A DNA stretch of 64,000 nt from Anabaena sp. WA102 (GTDB taxonomy: Bacteria; Cyanobacteriota; Cyanobacteriia; Cyanobacteriales; Nostocaceae): NCBI RefSeq assembly GCF_001277295.1, contig NZ_CP011456.1:1984001-2048000 (forward strand), in the 5' to 3' direction. Within the stretch, counting starts at the first letter, position 1. Each line of letters begins with the position of its first letter. The position numbers were made by a program, and so were the translations under genes. Below the pieces are notes generated by a model. The model worked only from the letters and a program-made list of their open reading frames with translations, made no database searches and was not told the DNA's origin. Below, in pieces: positions 26,874 to 36,340 of the stretch.

Positions 26874-27794
26874 CTGATTACGCCAAAGAAATTTATTTAG
26901 AGTCCGCCAGGAATAAATAGGAAGTATGATGAACAACCCATAGGTAATAAAATATGAATGAAGATAGGTTAAGGTTGGTTTACCATACGTCCACTGAATT
27001 ACTGCTTTCATGAATGAATAATCATTGTTTTGAGATGCGAGCAACTTGACCAATAATATGCCTAATACAGCACATAGAAGTGGAAGAAATAAAATTTGAT
27101 ATTGCTTTTTAATGATCTGAAAAATCCGCAGTTCGCTTAAAGAATGAAAAAAATTTTTAAATGGTGGAATAGGATTAGTAACAAAAGCAAAGGCGATAGG
27201 AATAATAAGAGCGGATTCCCTAATCATTACTCCCAAAAAACTTACTATTCCTAGCAAACTGACAACGGAAAAGCAAGGTCTATATCTGAATCTTTCAATT
27301 CCTATCAATCCAATAAGTAGAATTACTATTAGCCATGGATCTACCAAAGTAGGATAAAAATACGTGAAACGAACGGAACCCAATCCATGTGTAATAAAAA
27401 GAATAACTAAAAATGTTCTGATACGCCAATTGTTCAAATATAAATGCAACCAGAATTTTAATAATATCGTTGATAATAGGTTGGCAATTATATTTACAAT
27501 TTTGAAACCAAATAGTAAGTTGTTTTTGAAAAATAAAGCCACTAAAAATGGCGTTCCAATGCGATAAACAAAAGGTGCATCTTCTCTTATTTTCAGTCCT
27601 TTTGAGATTTGTTCGGCAACTTGAAAGTAGTGAGTACCATCCCAACCCTGACCTTGGTTGTATGAAATGGGTTGTTGGAATACTTGACTGGCTATATTGA
27701 CCACAATAAATACAAACAAGATAATAGTAATCTCAAGAATGGTTCTATTTCTTTCTACATTGACTATAGCCACAGTTGACCTCACAAAGTTCAA
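26862..27794 (-). CDS. Polytopic membrane protein (GT-C-like), probably 3'-truncated by the IS
   Basis: A 310-residue membrane protein with about eight hydrophobic helices and a periplasmic-type loop near the N-terminus (SYNQGQGWDGTHYFQVAEQI). The D-G-T-H/Y pattern is reminiscent of GT-C glycosyltransferases or EpsG-like proteins, but no family is secure. The last codons (QLNG then TGA) are supplied by the inverted repeat of the IS at 26873, so the natural C-terminus has been altered. If the IS and one TTAA are removed the frame would run only seven more codons, so little may be missing. Confidence 0.6.
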   Translation of the reverse strand: MNFVRSTVAIVNVERNRTILEITIILFVFIVVNIASQVFQQPISYNQGQGWDGTHYFQVAEQISKGLKIREDAPFVYRIGTPFLVALFFKNNLLFGFKIVNIIANLLSTILLKFWLHLYLNNWRIRTFLVILFITHGLGSVRFTYFYPTLVDPWLIVILLIGLIGIERFRYRPCFSVVSLLGIVSFLGVMIRESALIIPIAFAFVTNPIPPFKNFFHSLSELRIFQIIKKQYQILFLPLLCAVLGILLVKLLASQNNDYSFMKAVIQWTYGKPTLTYLHSYFITYGLFIILPIYSWRTLNKFLWRNQLNG

Positions 27795-27972
27795 AGGTAA
27801 GTATGAAGGATTTTCTGGGTTTATGGTAAAAAGGGAGCTTTCGATACAAAAGCCTGTAAATTTGCGACCAGAAAGCTTGATTTTTAGTGTTTATAACCAT
27901 TTATGATGTCACCGATTCAGAAGACGAATCGATCTCACATAGAGGCGTAGAGAGTAAGAGTGTGGAATCTTT

Positions 27973-29256
27973 TTAGCAATACTGATTTTGAATTTCTATC
28001 TCTGGATTTGATTGACAGGCGGCTTTTAATTCGTTGACTACAATATCTTGTTCTTGCTCACTCATCTGATGAAATAAGGGCAACAGAATAGCGTGATCCT
28101 GTGCTTTTTCGCTTTCAGTTAAGCGATCGCAACTTCCTATTTCACGCATATTCTTTTCTTTAGCAACTCCACAAGACCAAGCTTCAATCTGATATGCAGG
28201 TTCACGGTGGGCGCACATAATCCCCCGTCATGTACCAATTCCAGCATCTAACATGACCTGCATCATTTGGCGTTGGTCATATTGTGGAGATAACCGGATG
28301 CAGTAACTTTGCCAGTTACTCTTAGCCCAAGTTGACTCTGTTGGTAATTTCAATCCTGGTATATCTGCCAACTGATGATGATATCGCTGTGCTAAATAAC
28401 GACGGCGTTCCACAATTTCCGGTATGCGTTTGAGTTGTTCCCGTCCGACTGCTGCCTGAATATCAGTCATACGGTAGTTGTAGCCCAACATAGGGTAAGT
28501 CTCGAAAATGACCTGTTTTGCCCCGTGACGGACAGTATCAGGGACACTCATCCCATGTTGTCGCCAGAGGCGAAATTGTTGATCCCATGCAGGATTATTA
28601 GTCGTAATCATCCCCCCATCACCTGTGGTAATTACTTTGCGGGGGTGAAAGGAAAAGCAAGCAATATCTCCGTGGGGTTTACCAATTTTCTCCCACTGTC
28701 CATCCCAGAGAATTTCACTACCAATGGCACAAGCTGCATCTTCAATCACTGGTAAATTGTGGCGGTGGGCGATCTGCTTGCAGCAGCGCTTCGCTATCGC
28801 TAAAATAGCTTTCAGATCACAAGGCATTCCCATTTGGTGGACAATGAGAATAGCGCGAGTGCGTTCATTAATCGCATCTTCAATTAAGACTGGGTTGATG
28901 TTATATGTCTGCGGTTCAATATCCACAAAGATTGGAATCGCGCCACAGTAGCGGATGCTGTTAGCGGTGGCAATATAAGAATGGCTGACAGTAATTACTT
29001 CATCCTTTGGCTGCACACCGACGGCTAACAATGCTAGATGCAAAGCTGTAGTGCAATTAGAGACAGCACAAGCATAATTTGCCCCTACATAAGCCGCAAA
29101 TTCCTGTTCAAATCCAGCAACTTCTGGTCCTTGAGTCACCCAGCCGGACATGATAGCGCGTTTGGCTGCTTCTGCTTCTGGTTCGCCAATCCAAGGTTTA
29201 GCAATGGGGATATTTTGCATCTTCATGGCTTGCGCCACGCTATCGCTATCAGACAT
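27973..29256 (-). pseudogene. DegT/DnrJ/EryC1 sugar aminotransferase with in-frame stop codon
   Basis: A PLP-dependent nucleotide-sugar aminotransferase. Family blocks are CTTALHLALLAVGVQPKDEV, VIEDAACAIGS, CFSFHPRKVITTGDGGMI with the PLP lysine, and GYNYRMTDIQAAVGREQLKR. Translation stops at a TGA at 28228, but the same frame continues for 85 codons as RGIMCAHREPAYQIEAWSCG and on to 27973, which is the conserved family C-terminus. The TGA stands where homologues have arginine, so a CGA-to-TGA change is likely. The gene also carries an 8-codon insertion made by a dispersed repeat (28774). Without readthrough the C-terminal domain is lost. Confidence 0.85.
28774..28795. repeat. 22-bp dispersed repeat inserted in a HIP1 site inside a gene
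   Basis: Within the aminotransferase coding sequence the plus strand reads GCGAT, then the 22-base core CTGCTTGCAGCAGCGCTTCG plus CT, then ATCGC. Removing core plus one AT restores GCGATCGC, the HIP1 octamer, and the normal protein LAIAHRHNLPVIEDAA; with it the protein reads LAIAKRCCKQIAHRHN. The same core occurs many times in the arrays between 43000 and 52800. Confidence 0.85.
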
Positions 29257-30223
29257 GGCTTGTTTCCTTTGTCAGTTTTTGTTTGTGCCACCAAGCAACC
29301 AAGCGAGATAACCCTTCTTCTAGAGATACCTGGGACTCAAAGTTCAATAACTGCTTGGCTTTGCTCACATCTGCCAGTCGGCGCTGCACGGCGTTAACTT
29401 TACGTTCTGGTTTATATTCTGGTTGGAGATCAGAACCCATCACTTTCAGTAAACTATGAGCTAAATCATTTAAACTAGTTTCTACACCACTAGCAATATT
29501 GAAAACCTGATCTGTGATATCAGCTTTAGCAGCCAAGATGTTAGCTCTAGCGATGTCTTCGATATACACAAAATCCATTGTTTGCTCACCATTACCGAAA
29601 ATCAGTGGTGGCTGTCCGGCAATAATTCGCTCCATCCAGCGAATTAATACCTCAGTATAAACACCGTAAATATCCATGCGAGGTCCATAAACATTGAAGT
29701 AGCGTAATCCTACATAATTCAGTCCATACATTTCATGGAAACTACGGAATAAACCCTCATTAAAGGTTTTCGCAGCACCGTAGATGGTGCGATTATTGTA
29801 GGGATGGTGAGATTCAGTTGTCGGGAAATTCTCCGCCATGCCATATATTGACGCTGAAGAGGCTGCGACTACCTTTTTTACCCCAGCTTTGACTGCTGCT
29901 TCGAGAACATTAAAAGTACCATCTGCAAGAACTTCCAATGCTAGACGGAGTTCTTCGGCACATTGGGTAATCCGAATCGCAGCTTGATGAAATACTATAT
30001 CCACACCTTGCATGATATCAGCAAGAAGTTGGCGATCGCGTATATCACCCTCCACCACAACCAAAGGACCATTGGCTTGTGTCCAAGCTAGATTATCACG
30101 ACAGCCGCGGGTAAAGTTATCGAGGACAATAATTTCTGCCACTTCCTCTTTTACCAGTAAATCGGCAATATGAGAACCAACTAAACCTGCACCACCTGTA
30201 ATTAAAATTCGTTTATTTTGCAT
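29249..30223 (-). CDS. NAD-dependent epimerase/dehydratase (UDP-glucose 4-epimerase-like)
   Basis: A 324-residue extended short-chain dehydrogenase acting on nucleotide sugars. The NAD loop is ILITGGAGLVGSHIADLL (about 5-22). The catalytic set is SSASIYGM and the YxxxK motif in YGAAKTFNEG. The later GLRYFNVYGPRMDIYG and MDFVYIEDIARANILAA are typical of the UDP-hexose epimerase/dehydratase group. The exact reaction (4-epimerase or 4,6-dehydratase) is not settled. Its end overlaps the start of the aminotransferase at 29256, so the two probably served one nucleotide-sugar pathway. Confidence 0.85.
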   Translation of the reverse strand: MQNKRILITGGAGLVGSHIADLLVKEEVAEIIVLDNFTRGCRDNLAWTQANGPLVVVEGDIRDRQLLADIMQGVDIVFHQAAIRITQCAEELRLALEVLADGTFNVLEAAVKAGVKKVVAASSASIYGMAENFPTTESHHPYNNRTIYGAAKTFNEGLFRSFHEMYGLNYVGLRYFNVYGPRMDIYGVYTEVLIRWMERIIAGQPPLIFGNGEQTMDFVYIEDIARANILAAKADITDQVFNIASGVETSLNDLAHSLLKVMGSDLQPEYKPERKVNAVQRRLADVSKAKQLLNFESQVSLEEGLSRLVAWWHKQKLTKETSHV

Positions 30224-30258
30224 ATTCTGTACCCAGGAAGTTCAAAAAAAAGTTTCAG

Positions 30259-31177
30259 TCATATTGAGTTAATTACCGTCATTGCAATCTGAGTTTGGAA
30301 TTCCGTTGTCAGTTCTGCAAACATAGGCAGTGAAAGCACTTCTTTAGCTGCTAGTTCCGAATGAGGAAAATCACCTACTTGATATCCTAAATCTGCGTAA
30401 GCCGGTTGCAAATGCACGGGAATCGGGTAGTGAATCCCTGTTTGGACTCCCTGCTCATGTAACCGCTGTTGTAGTAAATCCCTTTCTGTAGAGCGCACGG
30501 CATAAATATGGTAAACGTGATGACTGTATGGCATTACCTTCGGAGTGATCACGTCTGATTTTGCCAGTAGTTTATCGTACTGTACAGTGATCGCTCTCCT
30601 GGCTTCTGTCCAAGCATCTAAGTGGCGTAACTTCACCCGTAAGATTGCTCCTTGCAAGCCATCCATGCGGTAGTTATAACCCTTGAGGACATGATGATAC
30701 TTGCGTTTTTGTCCCCAGTCGCGCAGCATATCAATTATCTGGGCGTATTTGGGGTTATTGGTGACTACCATCCCACCCTCACCGTAAGTCCCTAAATTCT
30801 TTCCCGGATAAAAGCTAAAACAACCCAAATCTCCAATACTACCAACTCGTTGCCCCTTGTACTCAGCCCTGTGTGCCTGTGCGGCATCCTCAATCACAAT
30901 CAGACCATAACGACGAGCAATCTCTAAAATTGGGTTCATGTCTGCTGGTTGACCATAGAGATGAACTGGCAAAATTGCTTTAGTGCGTTCGGTGATAGCT
31001 GCTTCAATTTTGGTGACATCTATAGTCAAAGAAACAGGGTCAATATCGACAAAAACAGCCTTAGCTCCGGTATAGTCAATGGCGGCTACGGTAGCTACAA
31101 AAGTGAAAGGTGTGGTAATTACTTCATCCCCAGGACCAATACCAGCGGCTAATAATGCTAGATGAAGGGCGCTAGTA
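30259..31177 (-). pseudogene. DegT/DnrJ aminotransferase (WlbC/WbpE-like), C-terminal part, split by IS
   Basis: From the IS end at 31178 the minus strand continues TSALHLALLAAGIGPGDEVI, TTPFTFVATVAAIDYTGAKA, then IEDAAQAHRAEYKG, the PLP-lysine block CFSFYPGKNLGTYGEGGM and GYNYRMDGLQGAILRVKLRH to the stop at 30259. An internal ATG at 31029 gives an open 256-residue frame but lacks the N-terminal third. The missing part is at 33054-33238 on the other side of the IS; both share the 9-base gcgctagta. In homologues this enzyme makes the 3-amino group of UDP-2,3-diacetamido-2,3-dideoxyglucuronate. Confidence 0.88.
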
Positions 31178-31424
31178 CAGCAATTCTCATTTTGAAAAAA
31201 ATAAGATAAAATTCTCTTAATTTAAGTGTAAACCCTGTATTAAATTATTCTTTTTTAATAGATAATTATCATCCGACGCTGGAGATAGATAGGGTTTTAA
31301 AAATCTTTAAAAATCTAGACATGAAGAATTGATTTCAACTTACCAATCTAGCTGAAATTCTAAGCAAATTTATAGTTTTTTGAATAAATAACTTTCTCCT
31401 CCTCTTTCAATATATTGACATTTT

Positions 31425-32759
31425 TCAACCAGAATTTATTTTTTTAAATGGGACATATTCCCTGAGAATAAATGAGAAAAAATCCGACCAATCTTTAAAC
31501 CAAATAAATTTTAATAGGCTACGCATATCATTAAAAAAAGAAGTTCGGGTTACTAATAACTCACGAACTTTCTGATAGGTATAATTAACTAAATCTAAAA
31601 CAGTATGAAATAAAAAAGCTAATAAATTCAAAGACAATAATAACTCACACAAATGATTTTCTCCATGACCAAAGTTATGCTCTAAATTATAACCGTGATT
31701 TTTAAGAATGTTATTCCCTTCATTCTCAACTTTCCATCTGCTGCGTGCAGCCTTGACAATTTTTTCAACATTATTTTCAGTGATCTTATGATTAGTAATC
31801 CAATTATTTTGGTAGATGATTTTCTGTGTTTTTTCATTAATAACAGTTACTTCGCACCAATTAACTTCGAGACTGGAGTCTTCATCTTTTAAGGGAACTC
31901 TAGAAGCATAACGATAACGATAAATTAAATTTTTTCGTCCATCCCATTGTTTGGTTTCAACGGTTGCAACTTCTCCACTTTTTTCTAAGAAGTCTAGCCA
32001 TTCATATACAGTTTTATGCGACGCTTCCAGACAAACAAAAATAAAATTATAACCTTGTTTTAGAGCTAGTTCACAAATAGGTTGGTGAGAGTACAAGTCG
32101 TCCCCTAAAAGAGTTGCAGCATAACCATACTTGTTTTGATGATTCTTATTTAACCATCTTTTAACCGCTGCATTTTCACAATCTTGTTTTTGATGCCCAT
32201 CTTGCTTTTTAATAAATTCTGGTTCTAAATTAATTACTTGTTTTTGATTAGGAGAAACTACAATGGGTGTGACACAGCCATGAAAATAAGTTGTAGTTCC
32301 ATTTCGATGATTACGACAATTACAATGAGGGCAACTAATTTTTTTAGATGAGAAATATTCTGTCCCATCTAAAGCGATTAAAATTTCTTCATCTAAATAG
32401 ACAAACTTTTTCAAAACTCCATTTTTATTTAACCATTCATAGACTTCTTGAAAAGTCATAAAGATAGTAGCGGCTGGAACTGGATCTAACAAATTTCTTA
32501 TTTGATTATCACAGGGGATTTTCTTAATTGAAAATAAACTTTCTGCGTTATCTTTTCCTTTATTGCTTTTCATTAATCTTTGATGCTCTAAAAAAGACGC
32601 TGACTGCGTAAAAAAGATTGAAAATGCTGCCATCACTGCGTCTTCTACCTGATATTTCGTATTATTTCCAGGTTTTCTTTCATCAGGTAAATCATGTAAT
32701 TGTTGACGTAAAAATTGCATTAATTCAGGAATTTCTAGTGTCGCTGTCTTTGGAGTCAT
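31425..32759 (-). CDS. DDE transposase (IS4-superfamily/ISNCY-like)
   Basis: A 444-residue transposase. The likely catalytic residues are Asp in LIALDGTEYFSSKK, Asp in ATLLGDDLYSHQPICELA, and Glu in AARSRWKVENEGNNILKNHG, followed by YNLEHNFGHGENHLCELLLS. A Cys/His-rich insert (CPHCNCRNHRNG then TTTYFHGC) lies between the first two blocks and may bind zinc. The frame is intact. Family naming (ISNCY versus IS4-like) needs a database comparison. Confidence 0.85.
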   Translation of the reverse strand: MTPKTATLEIPELMQFLRQQLHDLPDERKPGNNTKYQVEDAVMAAFSIFFTQSASFLEHQRLMKSNKGKDNAESLFSIKKIPCDNQIRNLLDPVPAATIFMTFQEVYEWLNKNGVLKKFVYLDEEILIALDGTEYFSSKKISCPHCNCRNHRNGTTTYFHGCVTPIVVSPNQKQVINLEPEFIKKQDGHQKQDCENAAVKRWLNKNHQNKYGYAATLLGDDLYSHQPICELALKQGYNFIFVCLEASHKTVYEWLDFLEKSGEVATVETKQWDGRKNLIYRYRYASRVPLKDEDSSLEVNWCEVTVINEKTQKIIYQNNWITNHKITENNVEKIVKAARSRWKVENEGNNILKNHGYNLEHNFGHGENHLCELLLSLNLLAFLFHTVLDLVNYTYQKVRELLVTRTSFFNDMRSLLKFIWFKDWSDFFSFILREYVPFKKINSG

Positions 32760-32950
32760 GTTTGAGTAATTTGATGCACTATCAGATTTTTAACTCACCG
32801 ATTTTACATCATCTGACAACAATTATAAATTTTTATTTCCCTTGGATTCCCTATTCTAAAACCCGAACGATAAACTGGATTTTCCCCATTCGTTGTCAAG
32901 CAATCTCTCTAGTTTATTGAGTATTCATACTTATTTTTCAACCCGACTGT

Positions 32951-32979
32951 TTTTTTAGCCAGAGGCAATGGCTAAAAAA
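32951..32979. terminator. Hairpin in the IS margin
   Basis: Arms ttttttagcc and ggctaaaaaa surround a 9-base loop. The U-rich ends make it a plausible bidirectional terminator that would insulate the transposase gene from read-through out of the upstream oxidoreductase gene. Confidence 0.6.
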
Positions 32980-33053
32980 TAGTTACTTTGTACTATATTT
33001 TGAATTCCAAAATCGGGGCTAATACTTTATTTTTTTCAAAATGAGAATTGCTG

Positions 33054-33238
33054 GCGCTAGTACCTGTATTCACAGCGATTCCATATTTAGCATCACAGTA
33101 GTAAGAAAACTCTTCTTCTAAAGCAACGACCTCACTACCTAAGACAAATTGTGTACTTTCTAGGGCTTTAAAGACAGCGGCGTTAATTTCATTTTTGATG
33201 CTATTGTACTGAGCTTTCAAGTCTACAAATGGAATCAT
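33054..33238 (-). pseudogene. DegT/DnrJ aminotransferase (WlbC/WbpE-like), N-terminal part, split by IS
   Basis: The minus strand reads MIPFVDLKAQYNSIKNEINA and continues through STQFVLGSEVVALEEEFSYY to AVNTGTSA, then runs into the IS (SNSHFEKNK). This is the normal N-terminus of the sugar aminotransferase whose remainder lies at 30259-31177. The ATG overlaps the TGA of the oxidoreductase gene at 33235, so the pair was translationally coupled. Confidence 0.88.
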
Positions 33239-34362
33239 GCTGCCACCTCTGCTAAGTCAAGTTCAACTAATCGTCCCTGCTGCTTGATGGATTGGGTAGC
33301 AGCTTCCAGAATTCTCACTACCCGCAATCCTGCTTCTCCATCTGTGATAGGGCGATTCCCTTGGCGAATACAATCAATAAAATGTAATGCCTCGGTTTGT
33401 AAAGCTTCTGTCATATCCAACTTGGGAGACCACATATCACCGGTGCGATAGCCGACCAGCATTTGGTAAACGTTCTCAGGACTGTCATTCACAGTAATTC
33501 CTTTGTCGTACACCTTAATCTTTTCACTCGGTTCTAAATCGTCATAGCAGACCATTTTTTGACTACCACCCAGTATTGTCCGCCGTACTTTTACTGGTGC
33601 GAGCCAATTGACATGAATATGTGCAATCAAATTATGATCAAAAAATAAGGTTAAGTAGGCAATGTTTTCTGGTTCGCTAGAAATGTGACTCATGCCTGTA
33701 GCAGATACGGCATAAGGCTTCGACGGCAATACATAGTCCATAATTGAGAGGTCATGAACTGCCAAATCCCAGATTACATTCACATCATGCTGGAATAATC
33801 CCAAGTTGACACGCACGGAATCATAATAATAGATATCGCCGATAGCCTTTGCCGCTACCAGTTCCTGCATTTTTCGCACTGCACCTGTATACACAAAGGT
33901 GTGATCTACCATCAACACCAAATTGCGTCTTTCTGCCTCATCTATCAGTCTCATTGCCTGTTGGGAGGAAACAGTCATGGGTTTTTCTACTAATACGTGT
34001 TTCCCTGCTTGCAATGCAGCTAAGGCTAAATTGTAATGGGTAGAAACTGGTGTAGCGATCGCAATTGCATCAATATTTGGATCTGCAAACAGGTCCTGGC
34101 TATTTGTCGTTAACTTGACGGCTGGATACCGAGATTGCACCTTTGCTAGTCTATTTACTTGAAAATCACTAACTGCTATGACTTCTGCTCCTGGAATATC
34201 AGCAAAACTGCGGACTAAATTCGGACCCCAATAGCCATAGCCGATAACACCAATTTTGATTGTATTAATTGCCTGGACTTGCTGATTAGTAGAGATATTC
34301 AGCCTATTTGAATAAATATTTTTATCCAAAGCCATTTCAGAATGAGCATGAGTATTTGTCAT
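33235..34362 (-). CDS. Gfo/Idh/MocA family oxidoreductase (WlbA/WbpB-like)
   Basis: A 375-residue NAD-dependent oxidoreductase. The Rossmann motif is IGVIGYGYWGPNLVRSFAD (about 30-48); the catalytic EKP is in GKHVLVEKPMTVSSQQA, and DLAVHDLSIMDYVL carries the conserved His/Asp pair. With the DegT aminotransferase and the hexapeptide acetyltransferase nearby it matches the WbpB/WlbA step, oxidation at C3 of UDP-GlcNAcA; this is inference from gene company. The longer frame to 34428 lacks support; the ATG at 34362 has gggga 6 bases upstream. Confidence 0.85.
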   Translation of the reverse strand: MTNTHAHSEMALDKNIYSNRLNISTNQQVQAINTIKIGVIGYGYWGPNLVRSFADIPGAEVIAVSDFQVNRLAKVQSRYPAVKLTTNSQDLFADPNIDAIAIATPVSTHYNLALAALQAGKHVLVEKPMTVSSQQAMRLIDEAERRNLVLMVDHTFVYTGAVRKMQELVAAKAIGDIYYYDSVRVNLGLFQHDVNVIWDLAVHDLSIMDYVLPSKPYAVSATGMSHISSEPENIAYLTLFFDHNLIAHIHVNWLAPVKVRRTILGGSQKMVCYDDLEPSEKIKVYDKGITVNDSPENVYQMLVGYRTGDMWSPKLDMTEALQTEALHFIDCIRQGNRPITDGEAGLRVVRILEAATQSIKQQGRLVELDLAEVAA

Positions 34363-34428
34363 TATATCCCCACTATATAAAGAGTGAATTTTACAAAAAT
34401 TAATCACTAGAAAACAATGAAAAAACAA

Positions 34429-35086
34429 AGTAATTAACTAGAAATTTGCACCGTTTCTTGAAAATAATCTTTTTGAAATTATTTCGATGATTTTGAAGAT
34501 TAATGTGATGATAAAACCATGCTATTCCTTGAATTTCTAGCTCGAAAAAGCAAAAAATCAGATAGTTTGTTGCCAGAATATTTGATTTTTTGTAGAAATT
34601 TCAAAGGTAGAATATGTTGTAAAATAACATTGTTGCATAGTCCATTGTAGACAAATTGGCAAAATTTATTAAGCTCTGAATTTGCTAAAGATATTGTTTA
34701 AGATTCAGAGGGAACAGGGAACGGGCAACAGGGAACAGGAAAAACTCATGTTTAAAAACATGAGATTGAAATAATGACACTGTTTTTTTCGTGCTACGCA
34801 TCTTTTAAAAACATCCTTTTTTTGACTGAGCTTTAAACTCAGAACTAAAGTTTCTTATTTGCTCCCTGTTCCCTGTTCCCTGTTCCCTGTTCCCTGTTCC
34901 CTTCTTTTGTAAGCCAAAAAATAAATGATCCTGTTTTGTCATGCTGAGTGTAGCGTTCGCGGAGCGTGGCGTTAGCCATAGCGAAACGAAGCATCTCTTG
35001 AGATTCTTCACTACACTTCGTTTCGTAATGCCTCTGGCACGCTGCGCGAACAGAATGACATTGGGCATTTCTTTTTGTGGAGTTCT
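34429..35086. repeat. Non-coding gap with gggaaca heptamer arrays and a dispersed palindromic repeat
   Basis: This 658-base gap holds no believable gene. A gggaacag array lies near 34708-34745 and an inverted one, ccctgtt in five to six units, at 34862-34905. From about 34938 to 35063 a fold-back repeat follows, with gtcatgctgagtgtagcg at one end and gcgcgaacagaatgac at the other, containing gcgttcgcggagcgtgg. The promoter of the oxidoreductase gene should lie in 34380-34560. Confidence 0.7.
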
Positions 35087-35638
35087 CTAAAACCTATTGG
35101 AAATTGCTTTAAAAGCCGAAGTATTACCAGGTTGATCTGAATGAGCTACTATTGGCAACTTACCTGTATTAGGAATACCACCTATGACTCTTGCAGGGAC
35201 TCCAACCACAGTTGCGTAATCAGGAACATCATAAGTGACTACTGCTCCAGCCCCAATTATGGCATTTTCGCCAATTGTGACTCCTGCAAGGATTGTGGCA
35301 TTACTACCAATAGAGGCACGGCGTTTCACATAAGTCCTAATTACACACCAATCAGCTTCAGTTTTTAGGCTGCTATCTTCATTCGTTGCGCGAGGGTAAA
35401 TGTCATTGGTAAACATCACTCCGTGACCAATAAACACTTCGTCATCAATGATTACGCCTTCGCAAATAAATGTATGTGATGAAACTTTGCATTTAGCTCC
35501 GACTATGACATTTTTCTGGATTTCAACAAAGCAGCCAATCTTGGTTTCATCTCCAACTTCACAACCGTAAAGATTAACAAGGTGCGGATGAAAAATTTTA
35601 ACGTCTTTACCTAATTTAACATGGTTATTTATAGCCAT
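35087..35638 (-). CDS. Hexapeptide-repeat N-acetyltransferase (WlbB/WbpD-like)
   Basis: A 183-residue left-handed beta-helix acyltransferase. Repeated hexapeptides run from about residue 10 to 150 (VGDETKIGCFVEIQKNVIVG; ASIGSNATILAGVTIGENAI). The loop FICEGVIIDDEVFIGHGVMF and TNDIYPRA, and the ending VPARVIGGI, match the UDP-3-amino-GlcNAcA N-acetyltransferases WlbB/WbpD. With 33235 and the split aminotransferase it completes the three-gene set for UDP-2,3-diacetamido-2,3-dideoxyglucuronate. It has its own promoter region upstream and is probably the first gene of this minus-strand run. Confidence 0.85.
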   Translation of the reverse strand: MAINNHVKLGKDVKIFHPHLVNLYGCEVGDETKIGCFVEIQKNVIVGAKCKVSSHTFICEGVIIDDEVFIGHGVMFTNDIYPRATNEDSSLKTEADWCVIRTYVKRRASIGSNATILAGVTIGENAIIGAGAVVTYDVPDYATVVGVPARVIGGIPNTGKLPIVAHSDQPGNTSAFKAISNRF

Positions 35639-36340
35639 TTTTACCTTTTTTCCAAAAAACTTTAGGACAACAATGATACCTTGTGAAACTTTTTCACACT
35701 TTTTAGATAGTATATTCTCAAGAATTATCTTAATCAGATATGGGATAATATCTGTTTAAAATCTATCAGTTAATTCAAAAGGTATGGAGTTTCAGTATTA
35801 GTGTTTGCCAAGTTAATCAAGAATTCTGGCAACACTATACAATGATTAGAAAAGTATACATCTCTATCGCTAGACATATATATTTAATAATATAATCTTG
35901 GGTTGTGGGGAAAATTTTATGCTTATAGAGGGATGTATTATAACTGAGAAGTAAAGCATTACACCAAATCAAAATATAATAAAATTTAAAAGTAAATATC
36001 TATTTCCTAAGTTTATATTTATTTTACATAATTTTCACAATTATTGCTCAAAACTATGATAATTATGGTTTTATAATTCAACAAAACAAAAATATAGAAC
36101 TCCTATTTGATTTGGGTACGGCTCTTTTGGGAGAACAGTTTTGTTGAGGATACGCTATATAAACAGAAGATCATGTAGACAAAGATCGCAAAAATATTCC
36201 TTAAATATGAGAGTATTTACTTTCCCTTTTGGCAGATAGACTTCTTTCAATGAACCATATCGTAGGGCTTTTAGATTACGAGGATTATATTTGTTCCAAA
36301 AGTGGATGCTTCAGAAAATAGAAAATATAGAAGGTTGGCG
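35639..36340. other. Divergent intergenic region, AT-rich
   Basis: About 700 bases between the minus-strand sugar genes and the plus-strand Wzc-like gene. It is AT-rich with many possible -10 hexamers and probably contains promoters for both directions. The only named structure is a single aaaagtggatgct arm at 36298, shared with the inverted-repeat element at 23597. I see no gene. Confidence 0.5.

Larger units (their letters stand above)
31178..33053 (-). mobile_element. Insertion sequence, 1.9 kb, with 27-bp inverted ends and 9-bp target duplication
   Basis: The ends are inverted copies starting cagcaattctcattttgaaa and continuing aaaaataa (31178 onward and back from 33053). The flanks are direct copies of gcgctagta (31169-31177 and 33054-33062). 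The target is the DegT aminotransferase gene. One transposase gene is present. A 220-base left margin and a 290-base right margin are non-coding; the right margin holds a hairpin at 32951. Confidence 0.92.

Noticed and set aside
34805..35068. An 87-codon minus-strand frame
   Set aside because: It is made of heptamer repeats and a dispersed palindrome.
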